A DNA stretch of 8,431 nucleotides, taken from Mariprofundaceae bacterium (GTDB taxonomy: Bacteria > Pseudomonadota > Zetaproteobacteria > Mariprofundales > Mariprofundaceae). Below are positions 1 through 5,099 of the stretch, in pieces. The stretch spans positions 1-8,431 of the forward strand of contig WSZY01000005.1 in NCBI GenBank assembly GCA_013139875.1, in the 5' to 3' direction. The notes below the pieces were generated by a model. It was not told the DNA's origin. It did not search any database and was given only the letters and a program-made list of their open reading frames with translations. Position 1 is the stretch's first letter; the number at the start of each line of letters is the position of its first letter. A program made the translations under genes and the position numbers.

Positions 1-1140
1 ATGGTCATTGCGACCCAGTTCAAGCATGCGTACTTCATAGGTGTCATTTACACGGGCAAACACCACCTGAAAATCCCGAAAGCCCTGAATGCCTGATTTG
101 CGCACAGCCAAGGAAACGGCATGTTCAGCGACGGTGACAAGCCCGCGCACAAATTGCCCGGGCCTGAAGTGATGATCGCTATTGTTGAGGATTACCCGTG
201 CCTGAATACTCTGGCTGGCATGTGCAGCCATGGGGGATAACCAGTCAATTTTGCCCTGAATCGAAGTGCCACTCAGGGTTTCAATCAGCACAGCCTGACC
301 TGTGCGAACTTGGTTTAGATCCTTGTCAAACACATCCAGATTAACCCAGACCTTCGACAGGTCAGCAATGGTAAACAGAGGCAGCCCAGCTGTGGCTGCA
401 CCGACTTGTAGTTCCCTGCGTACAATCACACCACTTATCGGAGCCTTGATCTTATAGTTTTGCAGGCTCTCATTACTCTGTATCTCCGCCAGCACATCAC
501 CTCGACGGACAGACTCCCCCAACTCCCGTTGTACTCGTTTTACTACGCCTGGAAAGCGTGCCCTGACCTGGGAGAGGCGATTTGGATCGGCCTGAACTCG
601 ACCGGTAAGTTTCAATATCTCCCTGATCGTTCGAGCCTCGGCCTTTTCTGTTTTAATACCGCTCACTTCTGCGATGTCATTGGTAATCTGCACGCGTCCT
701 TCGTAATTGCCGTATTGCCACTGGTAGCGTTTGCCCTGATACAAGGCATTGACTGACACATCAAAGGAGTGGGGTTCAGTCACCACGCCATCACCACGCA
801 AGGCCTCTCCCTGCGGCTGAAATGCAAAGCTATCAACCTGACCGTCAAGTCGGGTAAGTGTTATTTCTAGCGCCACATCAGCAGGTGAGACGGTCTTGCC
901 ATCGACATAACCAAACACGTGAAATTCCGGCGGCACCCCTTTTTCAAAAATCGTAATCTCAAGAGCAAAGTGACCATCCTGCAGTAAACGCCCGCCCCTG
1001 GGGCCTTTCGCTACTTCAATCTCTTCATCGCCATGAGTCGTTTCACTGGTATCCGTGTGGACTGGCTGCATATATAACCAGCTCGCAACAACAGCACTGA
1101 TCACGACAACAGCTAACGTATAGATAATATTCTTGTTCAT
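1..1140 (-). CDS. RND efflux periplasmic adaptor (CzcB/CusB-like), 3' end outside window
   Basis: Periplasmic adaptor of a tripartite RND efflux system, linking an inner-membrane pump to a TolC-type outer membrane channel; the metal-efflux (CzcB/CusB, HlyD_D23) branch is inferred. The reading frame is open for 380 codons from ATG 1140 to the window edge, so the C-terminus is missing. Residues 5-23 form a signal or anchor helix. Residues about 47-150 form an extra beta-rich N-terminal domain. The two halves of the lipoyl/barrel-sandwich domain are seen at about 197-222 (GVVKRV..GESVRRGDVLAEI) and 230-260 (KIKAPISGVIV..LFTIADL), followed by a beta-barrel region (VWVNLDVFDKDLNQVRTGQ). Only about eight residues separate the lipoyl halves, so the usual alpha-helical hairpin is essentially absent. 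The start is supported by AGGAG seven bases upstream and an ATGA overlap with the upstream TolC-family gene, implying translational coupling. Metal specificity cannot be read from sequence. Confidence 0.9.
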   Translation of the reverse strand, partial: MNKNIIYTLAVVVISAVVASWLYMQPVHTDTSETTHGDEEIEVAKGPRGGRLLQDGHFALEITIFEKGVPPEFHVFGYVDGKTVSPADVALEITLTRLDGQVDSFAFQPQGEALRGDGVVTEPHSFDVSVNALYQGKRYQWQYGNYEGRVQITNDIAEVSGIKTEKAEARTIREILKLTGRVQADPNRLSQVRARFPGVVKRVQRELGESVRRGDVLAEIQSNESLQNYKIKAPISGVIVRRELQVGAATAGLPLFTIADLSKVWVNLDVFDKDLNQVRTGQAVLIETLSGTSIQGKIDWLSPMAAHASQSIQARVILNNSDHHFRPGQFVRGLVTVAEHAVSLAVRKSGIQGFRDFQVVFARVNDTYEVRMLELGRNDH

Positions 1141-2447
1141 GGGTTGACTCCTGAGTGAATTGCAGCGCCAGTTAAACGTTCAATTTCAATGCGGAAACGA
1201 TGGTAGTTGGCTGCCGTTAAGACAGCTTCGAGACGGGCATCAATCAGTATTCGTTGTGTTTCATTCAGCTCTAACAGGGAAAAACGTCCGCTTTTATAGC
1301 CCTGCTCATAATCATTCACGGCACGCTCTGCTTCAGGAATCATCTTCTCATTGAGCGCTTTTGATGCCCTCTGTGCGTGCAACAACTCCTGATATATTTC
1401 ATACAGGCTACTGAGCAGAGCAAGGCGCTGCTGCTCATAACGCAGCGGTTCTCGCTGGCTCAAATATTCCATCTCTTCAATATAGGGCCTGGCGCGTGGG
1501 GCTGAACCAAAAGGCATGCTCACCGACAGTACCAGTGCGCCATCCTGTTGTTCATTGAAGTATCGGATGCCTGCGGAGAGCTTCAGATCGGATGCCTGAC
1601 GAGTCTTTGCAAGATGTAATTGCGCCTGTGTTACACGCTCTTCGGTGGCAAAACGGGTTAGATCAGGGTTATTAGCCAGTAGCCCTTCAAGCTGCTCAAA
1701 AGGCTGCACGGCAGGCAATTCAAACAAATCGGCTCTGGCCAAGCTGAATTGTGGTTTGGTTTCTCCCCAGCTTGTCGCCAGTTTGAGGCGGGAAAAGGCT
1801 AGGCCATGTTCAGCATGCTCCAGATCGATTTCGGATCGGGTTAATGTAATGGCCTCTCTTCGCAGCTCAGCAACGTGACTTTTACCTACCTTCACCCTTT
1901 GTTCGACAATCGCATGTGTACGTTTCACCAGCTTTAACTGTTCTCGCGCAATATCCAATCGGTGCTGATTAACCACTACGCGCATAAACTGTTCTGCAAC
2001 TTTGGCCAGTAGATCCATGCGTTTGCTGTCCAGCATATTGTTGAGCAGGTTGGCATGCCGCCGGGCCAGATTTTCCCGGGAAGAAGCTTTTCCACCCAAT
2101 TCCAGAATCTTGCCCAGACTTAATGTGGTTTCGAGTCGGTTGATACCGTTATATGTGCCACTGCCCGCAAAGTCCTGCATATCCAGTGTAACTTCTAATG
2201 GTCTGCCCTGACCTGCTTGCCGCACTCTTGAGGCGGCAGCATTTGCCTCGTAGCCATCCATGCGTAACTGAGGGTTATGTTTCAGAACATTCGCAATAAC
2301 CTGCTCAAGAGTGATTGTTCCAGTTAGCGATACAGCATGAGTCATGGGCATGAAAGCGAACGTCAACATTCCTAATAGCATTACTGCATTAAAAAACCGG
2401 CTGCTGCTCGGTTTTCTGTTGGTGAGGGGGTTATATAAATTAGTCAT
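1137..2447 (-). CDS. TolC/CzcC-family outer membrane efflux protein
   Basis: Outer membrane channel component of the tripartite efflux system. The protein has 436 residues, a normal length for CzcC-like OEP-domain proteins. It has a 19-residue polar N-terminus, a hydrophobic signal segment at about 20-36 and a likely cleavage site after THA at residue 38. The mature part begins with the family's typical LTLEQ-like helix (TGTITLEQVIANVLKHNPQL). Two OEP repeats follow, rich in long amphipathic helices (about 46-235 and 250-430), including the family-like C-terminal pattern YEQGYKSGRFSLLELNETQR. The polar extension before the signal helix is odd; an internal Met at 23 is an alternative start. 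The Shine-Dalgarno of the ATG at 2447 is weak (AAGG about 11 bases upstream). The stop overlaps the adaptor start (ATGA). A truncated homologue lies immediately upstream in the same frame, separated by TAA and two codons. Confidence 0.9.
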   Translation of the reverse strand: MTNLYNPLTNRKPSSSRFFNAVMLLGMLTFAFMPMTHAVSLTGTITLEQVIANVLKHNPQLRMDGYEANAAASRVRQAGQGRPLEVTLDMQDFAGSGTYNGINRLETTLSLGKILELGGKASSRENLARRHANLLNNMLDSKRMDLLAKVAEQFMRVVVNQHRLDIAREQLKLVKRTHAIVEQRVKVGKSHVAELRREAITLTRSEIDLEHAEHGLAFSRLKLATSWGETKPQFSLARADLFELPAVQPFEQLEGLLANNPDLTRFATEERVTQAQLHLAKTRQASDLKLSAGIRYFNEQQDGALVLSVSMPFGSAPRARPYIEEMEYLSQREPLRYEQQRLALLSSLYEIYQELLHAQRASKALNEKMIPEAERAVNDYEQGYKSGRFSLLELNETQRILIDARLEAVLTAANYHRFRIEIERLTGAAIHSGVNP

Positions 2448-2453
2448 GGCTTC

Positions 2454-2708
2454 TTACCTTGTCAGAAATCCGAGAATGGATTCAGTGTGATGATGTAGCT
2501 CCCCGACAGGATTAGGCCATTGCCCTGCTAGGACAACGTCACTACGCGCCGCATCGATGCGCCCTTCGATCATAGCCATCGTATCCGATCTGGATAGTCC
2601 CAGGCTAATGCTCTTCTCAAGAGTCAAAAGTTCCTGACTCTCCGCCGCTGAAGAGAGAGTCGGAAATGTAAGCATAAACATTCCTGCTGTTATTAATAAT
2701 ATTCGCAC
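2454..2708 (-). pseudogene. N-terminal remnant of a second TolC/CzcC-type gene
   Basis: An 84-codon open frame starting at GTG 2708, with a GGGGGA Shine-Dalgarno about five bases upstream. It encodes a clear signal peptide (residues 1-21, cleavage near SSAA). The next segment looks like the start of a mature OEP protein: LTLEKSISLGLSRSDTMAMI, then a helix leading to AGQWPNPVGEL, the NP motif seen where CzcC-like proteins enter their first beta strand. The protein then stops (TAA 2456-2454), whereas a complete family member has over 400 residues. The open frame is exactly in phase with the full-length TolC-family gene that follows: after the stop come two sense codons and then its ATG. I read this as a duplicated or replaced outer membrane factor gene truncated by recombination. 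Translation initiation signals are intact, so a short exported peptide could still be made. A small functional protein is possible but less likely. Confidence 0.65.
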
Positions 2709-2748
2709 AGTGTCCCCCTGTGAGTTAAATTTTGGAGTTAGGGGAAGC

Positions 2749-2764
2749 TGATTTTTCTAAATCA
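2749..2764. repeat. Small inverted repeat upstream of the TolC remnant
   Basis: TGATTT (2749-2754) and AAATCA (2759-2764) form a perfect 6-base inverted repeat around TTCT, about 40 bases upstream of the GTG start at 2708. It is too AT-rich and too short to be a convincing terminator. It may be an operator half-site pair or chance. Confidence 0.3.
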
Positions 2765-2787
2765 AACAATACCGAATGCAGCCTGAA

Positions 2788-2821
2788 ATCAGACTGTCTT
2801 AATCAGTGATCAGAAAATCAG
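2788..2821. repeat. Four iterated ATCAG/CTGAT pentamers between His-rich gene and TolC remnant
   Basis: ATCAG occurs on the + strand at 2788, 2802, 2809 and 2817, at intervals of 14, 7 and 8 bases. The last copy overlaps the stop codon of the His-rich gene. On the transcribed strand the cluster reads as iterated CTGAT, about 80-110 bases upstream of the GTG start of the TolC remnant. It could be a regulator binding array or chance repetition in AT-rich sequence. Confidence 0.35.
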
Positions 2822-3159
2822 CCGCGATAAATTTTAGGAGGATGTTCTATTAGGAAAGAAAGATTTTTCAGATAAGGTTCTGATAGTAAACGATGCTGCG
2901 CAGAGGATGCTACTGGCAGATATTCAACCTGTTGAGCATCAAATGTGGTGAACGCATGGGATGCATGAACATGACAACCATGATCGTGTGAACCCTCATC
3001 GTGATTACTATTCTCATCATGGAGATGCCCTGCTACATGGCCCATATCAGCATCCATTGCATGCACATGAATATCGAATCCACACGTGAAAACAGAGAGT
3101 TGCAAAGCAAAGAAAGCCATAAGAGCCAGAGCGCGCATAATTGCAAGGTAGAGCGTCAT
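2818..3159 (-). CDS. Small His-rich exported protein, CzcI/CopL-like, upstream of efflux genes
   Basis: Probable periplasmic metal-binding or metal-sensing peptide of 113 residues from the ATG at 3159; an adjacent TTG at 3162 would add one residue. A short N-terminus is followed by a hydrophobic signal-like segment (about residues 4-25, RALALMAFFALQLSVF). The central stretch holds eleven histidines in about 38 residues, plus two cysteines and many Asp/Glu (pattern HVH, GHLHDEN, SHDHGCHVHASH). The C-terminus ends in EHPPKIYRG; a proline-containing tail of this kind is also found in CzcI-type proteins encoded at the head of cobalt-zinc-cadmium efflux operons. Its position just upstream of TolC-family and adaptor genes on the same strand fits that role. 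The family assignment is by composition, layout and context, not by a diagnostic motif. No convincing Shine-Dalgarno precedes either the first ATG or the internal Met that follows eight residues later, so the exact start is uncertain. Confidence 0.7.
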   Translation of the reverse strand: MTLYLAIMRALALMAFFALQLSVFTCGFDIHVHAMDADMGHVAGHLHDENSNHDEGSHDHGCHVHASHAFTTFDAQQVEYLPVASSAQHRLLSEPYLKNLSFLIEHPPKIYRG

Positions 3160-3185
3160 CAAAACTTTGGCAAGTTAAACAAATG

Positions 3186-3207
3186 CCTGCTTTTGGACGA
3201 AAGCAGG
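3186..3207 (-). terminator. Probable intrinsic terminator of queD
   Basis: CCTGCTTT (3186-3193) and AAAGCAGG (3200-3207) form a perfect 8-bp stem with a 6-base loop, nine bases past the queD stop codon. On the minus strand the stem is followed by CATTTGTTTAAC, a modest T-rich tract, so termination is likely but perhaps not strong. It separates queD from the His-rich/efflux cluster, which should therefore have its own promoter. Confidence 0.55.
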
Positions 3208-3215
3208 TCCCGGGC

Positions 3216-3599
3216 TTAGATCGGATCAGGCCAGTAGATTACTTTGGCGGTACAGGTCTCGGCAATCTCAACACGTGAGACTTTGATGCGATCACCGTCC
3301 AGCCGCTGTTGCATCTCTTCGCATAACAGACGGGCAACATTCTCGCTGGTGGGGTTAATGCTGTCGAATGGTGGAATATCGTTGAGGTTGTAGTGATCCC
3401 ACTTATCAATGGCGGCTTTCACTTCCTGCTTCATGATCTTGTAATCGATCCCCATACCCAGCTCATCAAGCTCTGTGCACTCAACAAAGAGTTTCACATG
3501 CCAGTTATGGCCGTGCAGGCGTGCACAGTCACCGGGGTAGCCTCGTAATTGATGTGCAGCGGAGAAGTGGGTTTCGATGGAGAGTTCGTAACGGGACAT
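3216..3599 (-). CDS. queD: 6-carboxy-5,6,7,8-tetrahydropterin synthase (QueD)
   Basis: Converts 7,8-dihydroneopterin triphosphate to 6-carboxy-tetrahydropterin, an early step of preQ0/preQ1 and queuosine synthesis; cytosolic, zinc-dependent, PTPS family. The 127-residue protein carries the family signatures: zinc ligands His16 (SAAH), His29 and His31 (LHGH), the catalytic Cys25 in the C-x3-HGH arrangement typical of QueD, the Asp68-His69 pair (KWDHYNLND), PTSEN at 83-87 and the pterin-anchoring Glu114 in VEIAET. I chose ATG 3599 because it has AAGGA nine bases upstream and gives the normal N-terminus. An upstream in-frame TTG at 3638 would add 13 residues and place the start inside an inverted repeat. 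It is followed by a terminator hairpin and preceded by a chain of inverted repeats. Tgt, which acts later in the same pathway, is encoded across the sec genes at 8281-7136. Confidence 0.95.
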   Translation of the reverse strand: MSRYELSIETHFSAAHQLRGYPGDCARLHGHNWHVKLFVECTELDELGMGIDYKIMKQEVKAAIDKWDHYNLNDIPPFDSINPTSENVARLLCEEMQQRLDGDRIKVSRVEIAETCTAKVIYWPDPI

Positions 3600-3617
3600 G
3601 GCCAATTTATCCTTATT

Positions 3618-3635
3618 CAACCCATGGATGGGTTG
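3618..3635. repeat. Perfect 8-bp inverted repeat just upstream of the queD ribosome binding site
   Basis: CAACCCAT (3618-3625) and ATGGGTTG (3628-3635) flank GG. The repeat lies 18 bases upstream of the queD ATG and ends close to its AAGGA. As RNA it could form a hairpin next to the ribosome binding site; as DNA it is a dyad-symmetric operator candidate. I do not see the consensus of a known preQ1 riboswitch class here. Confidence 0.6.
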
Positions 3636-3669
3636 CAAAATCAGACAGTGCTAACGGCTGATTTTGTAA
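3633..3669. repeat. 12-bp inverted repeat, second link of the chain upstream of queD
   Basis: Arms 3633-3644 (TTGCAAAATCAG) and 3658-3669 (CTGATTTTGTAA) pair over 12 positions with one G.U wobble if read as + strand RNA; in minus strand RNA that position is an A/C mismatch. The loop is 13 bases (3645-3657). It shares bases with the 3618-3635 repeat and with the outer arm of the next one, so the structures would compete. Confidence 0.6.
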
Positions 3670-3705
3670 GCAAATGCAAAACCGCGCTTTTGTGTTTGCA
3701 TCAGC
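3657..3705. repeat. Nested inverted repeat, third link of the chain upstream of queD
   Basis: The inner stem pairs 3670-3681 (GCAAATGCAAAA) with 3688-3699 (TTTTGTGTTTGC) over 12 positions, two of them G.U wobbles in + strand RNA, around the loop CCGCGC. An outer 6-bp stem, GCTGAT (3657-3662) with ATCAGC (3700-3705), encloses it and leaves a 7-base bulge at 3663-3669. Confidence 0.6.
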
Positions 3706-3733
3706 TAAAAAATACAGGGATGTTTTTTTTAGC
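3704..3733. repeat. 9-bp A/T-rich inverted repeat after the DUF498 gene; possible operon terminator
   Basis: GCTAAAAAA (3704-3712) pairs with TTTTTTAGC (3725-3733) around 12 bases, beginning seven bases past the DUF498 stop codon on the minus strand. The right arm carries a run of eight T on the + strand. It could end the tgt-yajC-secDF-DUF498 transcript, but it lacks a GC-rich stem followed by a T-run, so a factor-dependent or weak terminator is as likely. Confidence 0.45.
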
Positions 3734-3739
3734 ATCTAA

Positions 3740-4147
3740 TTAATTTCGGGCATTGGGCAGTAGCATCGCAGCTGAAACATCGCGCCCCTCCGCCATAAGG
3801 ATGTTGTAGGTGCGTGCAGCAGCCCTTGAATCCATGCACTCAAATCCGATATGAGCCTCAGCCAGTGCATCCAGAATAGCAGAATCAGGAAATGCGGTGG
3901 TTCTGCCTGTGCCGATCAACAGAATCTCGGGCGGGTTTTCTATTGCCCATGAAATATCTTCAATAGTCAGCGCACCAAGCCGTTCCGGCCCCCAGGGCTC
4001 AATCAGCTCACGCTTATGAAAACGAAGGCCGCTATGGTAGCGACCCTCTCCGATTATAAAGCAGTTATCCTCATAGCCACGGAAAAGGAGTGAACCTTCA
4101 CCGGACTCAGGCGAGATGTCCGCTTGGAATGTAGAGCCCAGACTCAG
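3740..4147 (-). CDS. Mth938/DUF498-family protein with apparent CTG start overlapping the secF stop
   Basis: A 135-residue protein of the Mth938-like (DUF498, NDUFAF3/Xcc1710-type) family, whose exact function is not established in bacteria; members are often encoded beside secDF. Family features visible are ILLIGTGRTTAFPD (about 75-88), the helix SAILDALAEAHIGFECMD, and the conserved end AAARTYNILMAEGRDV followed by a short LLP tail. The frame has no ATG, GTG or TTG between an upstream in-frame stop and residue 76; the first ATG is codon 105 and would delete most of the domain. The best start is CTG 4147, which shares bases with the secF TGA and has GGAGG at 4159-4155, seven bases upstream. 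Translation would then be coupled to secF termination. Length and N-terminus match the family. A sequencing error or -1 frameshift out of secF (CCC then CTG) are alternatives. Confidence 0.82.
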   Translation of the reverse strand: MSLGSTFQADISPESGEGSLLFRGYEDNCFIIGEGRYHSGLRFHKRELIEPWGPERLGALTIEDISWAIENPPEILLIGTGRTTAFPDSAILDALAEAHIGFECMDSRAAARTYNILMAEGRDVSAAMLLPNARN

Positions 4148-5088
4148 GGTTTCGCCTCCAGCTTTTCCATCTCTTCGGCGCTGGTTTCAAAGCGGCCTTC
4201 AAGCGACAGCATGACGGGGCTGGCAATATAGATAGAGGAGTAGGTACCTACCACAATACCGACAATCAGTGCGAATGCGAAATCATGAATCACTTCGCCG
4301 CCGAAGAAGAAGAGGGAAAAGACCACAAGCAGCGTGGTCAGTGATGTCATCAATGTGCGTGCCAGTGTCTGGTTGATCGATCTGTTAACCACGTCCACTT
4401 CACTGTCCGGATTCTTTCTCTTGCGGTTGCTCTCAAAGTTTTCACGGATACGGTCAAAGACCACAATGGTGTCATTCAGAGAGTAGCCGATCACGGTAAG
4501 GATCGCAGCCACCACAGGCAGCGTAAACTCTTTGCCTGTCAACGCAAAGATACCGACCACCAGTGTAACATCATGCAGCAGGGCTGCATCCGCACCGATG
4601 GCAAAACGCAATTTGAACCGGAATGTGACGTAAACAAGAATCGCAAGCATGGCAAACAGAACAGCCAGAATGCCAGCCTCAGTCAGCTCTTCACCAACCT
4701 GTGGGCCAACAAACTCCACACGGCGCATTTCAACACTGTCAGCACCAAGGCCTCTGCCCAGCGCATCAAGAATGTCGGTGCTGACCTTGGATGAGTCGGA
4801 GATATCCCCGTTCTGTACACGGATCAGAATCTCTTCAGGCGCACCGAATTCCTGAATGATTGCCTGGCCAAAGCCGGCAGGCGCCAGTGCTTCACGGATA
4901 TCGGCGATGGCAGGAGCCTCTTTAAACTTCACTTCCACCAGCGTGCCGCCGGTAAAGTCGATACCGAAGTTGAGGCCTTTGCCTGCAACCAGGCCGAGAG
5001 AAAGAAGTAGCAGCACGCCCGAGAAGATCATGGCCAGCTTGCGCTTGCCGAGAAAATCAATTTTGATGTCAGGATTGATAAGTTGCAT
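4144..5088 (-). CDS. secF: Protein translocase subunit SecF
   Basis: Inner membrane subunit that pairs with SecD. The SecDF complex uses the proton-motive force to help complete protein export after SecYEG/SecA translocation. The 314-residue length is normal. TM1 lies at about 17-36, followed by the conserved GIDFTGG (42-48), a periplasmic P1-like domain (about 50-130), the FVGPQVGEEL motif (126-135) that leads into TM2, and four further membrane helices. The RND-type core motif GYSLNDTIVVFDRIREN (201-217) includes the conserved Asp206 and Asp212 region. The start at ATG 5088 has AAGGA overlapping the secD stop codon (TAAGGA), with an 11-base gap between the genes, so the two are surely co-transcribed. 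The C-terminal tail (EEMEKLEAKP) contains the GGAGG that appears to serve as ribosome binding site for the following DUF498 gene. Confidence 0.98.
   Translation of the reverse strand: MQLINPDIKIDFLGKRKLAMIFSGVLLLLSLGLVAGKGLNFGIDFTGGTLVEVKFKEAPAIADIREALAPAGFGQAIIQEFGAPEEILIRVQNGDISDSSKVSTDILDALGRGLGADSVEMRRVEFVGPQVGEELTEAGILAVLFAMLAILVYVTFRFKLRFAIGADAALLHDVTLVVGIFALTGKEFTLPVVAAILTVIGYSLNDTIVVFDRIRENFESNRKRKNPDSEVDVVNRSINQTLARTLMTSLTTLLVVFSLFFFGGEVIHDFAFALIVGIVVGTYSSIYIASPVMLSLEGRFETSAEEMEKLEAKP
4155..4159 (-). promoter_or_regulatory. Shine-Dalgarno GGAGG for the CTG-started DUF498 gene
   Basis: GGAGG inside the last codons of secF sits seven bases upstream of CTG 4147. It is the strongest Shine-Dalgarno match at this junction, and no other start codon lies at a useful distance in the DUF498 frame, so it decides the start. 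Confidence 0.7.
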
Positions 5089-5099
5089 ATGATATATCC

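Noticed and set aside
460..756. Plus strand open frame of 98 codons opposite the adaptor gene
   Set aside because: It is antisense to conserved lipoyl-domain coding sequence and has no recognisable domain or start signal.
3600..3638. Longer queD starting at TTG 3638
   Set aside because: The extra 13 residues do not match the family N-terminus, and ATG 3599 has a better ribosome binding site.
3615..3735. Integron attC-like site
   Set aside because: One half-site (ATTCAAC at 3615) fits RYYYAAC, but no matching GTTRRRY partner lies at the other end, and the flanking genes are not cassette-like.
3600..3740. preQ1 riboswitch upstream of queD
   Set aside because: The position would be right, but I do not find the preQ1-I core with its A-rich tail or a recognisable type II or III pseudoknot; only unclassified inverted repeats are visible.
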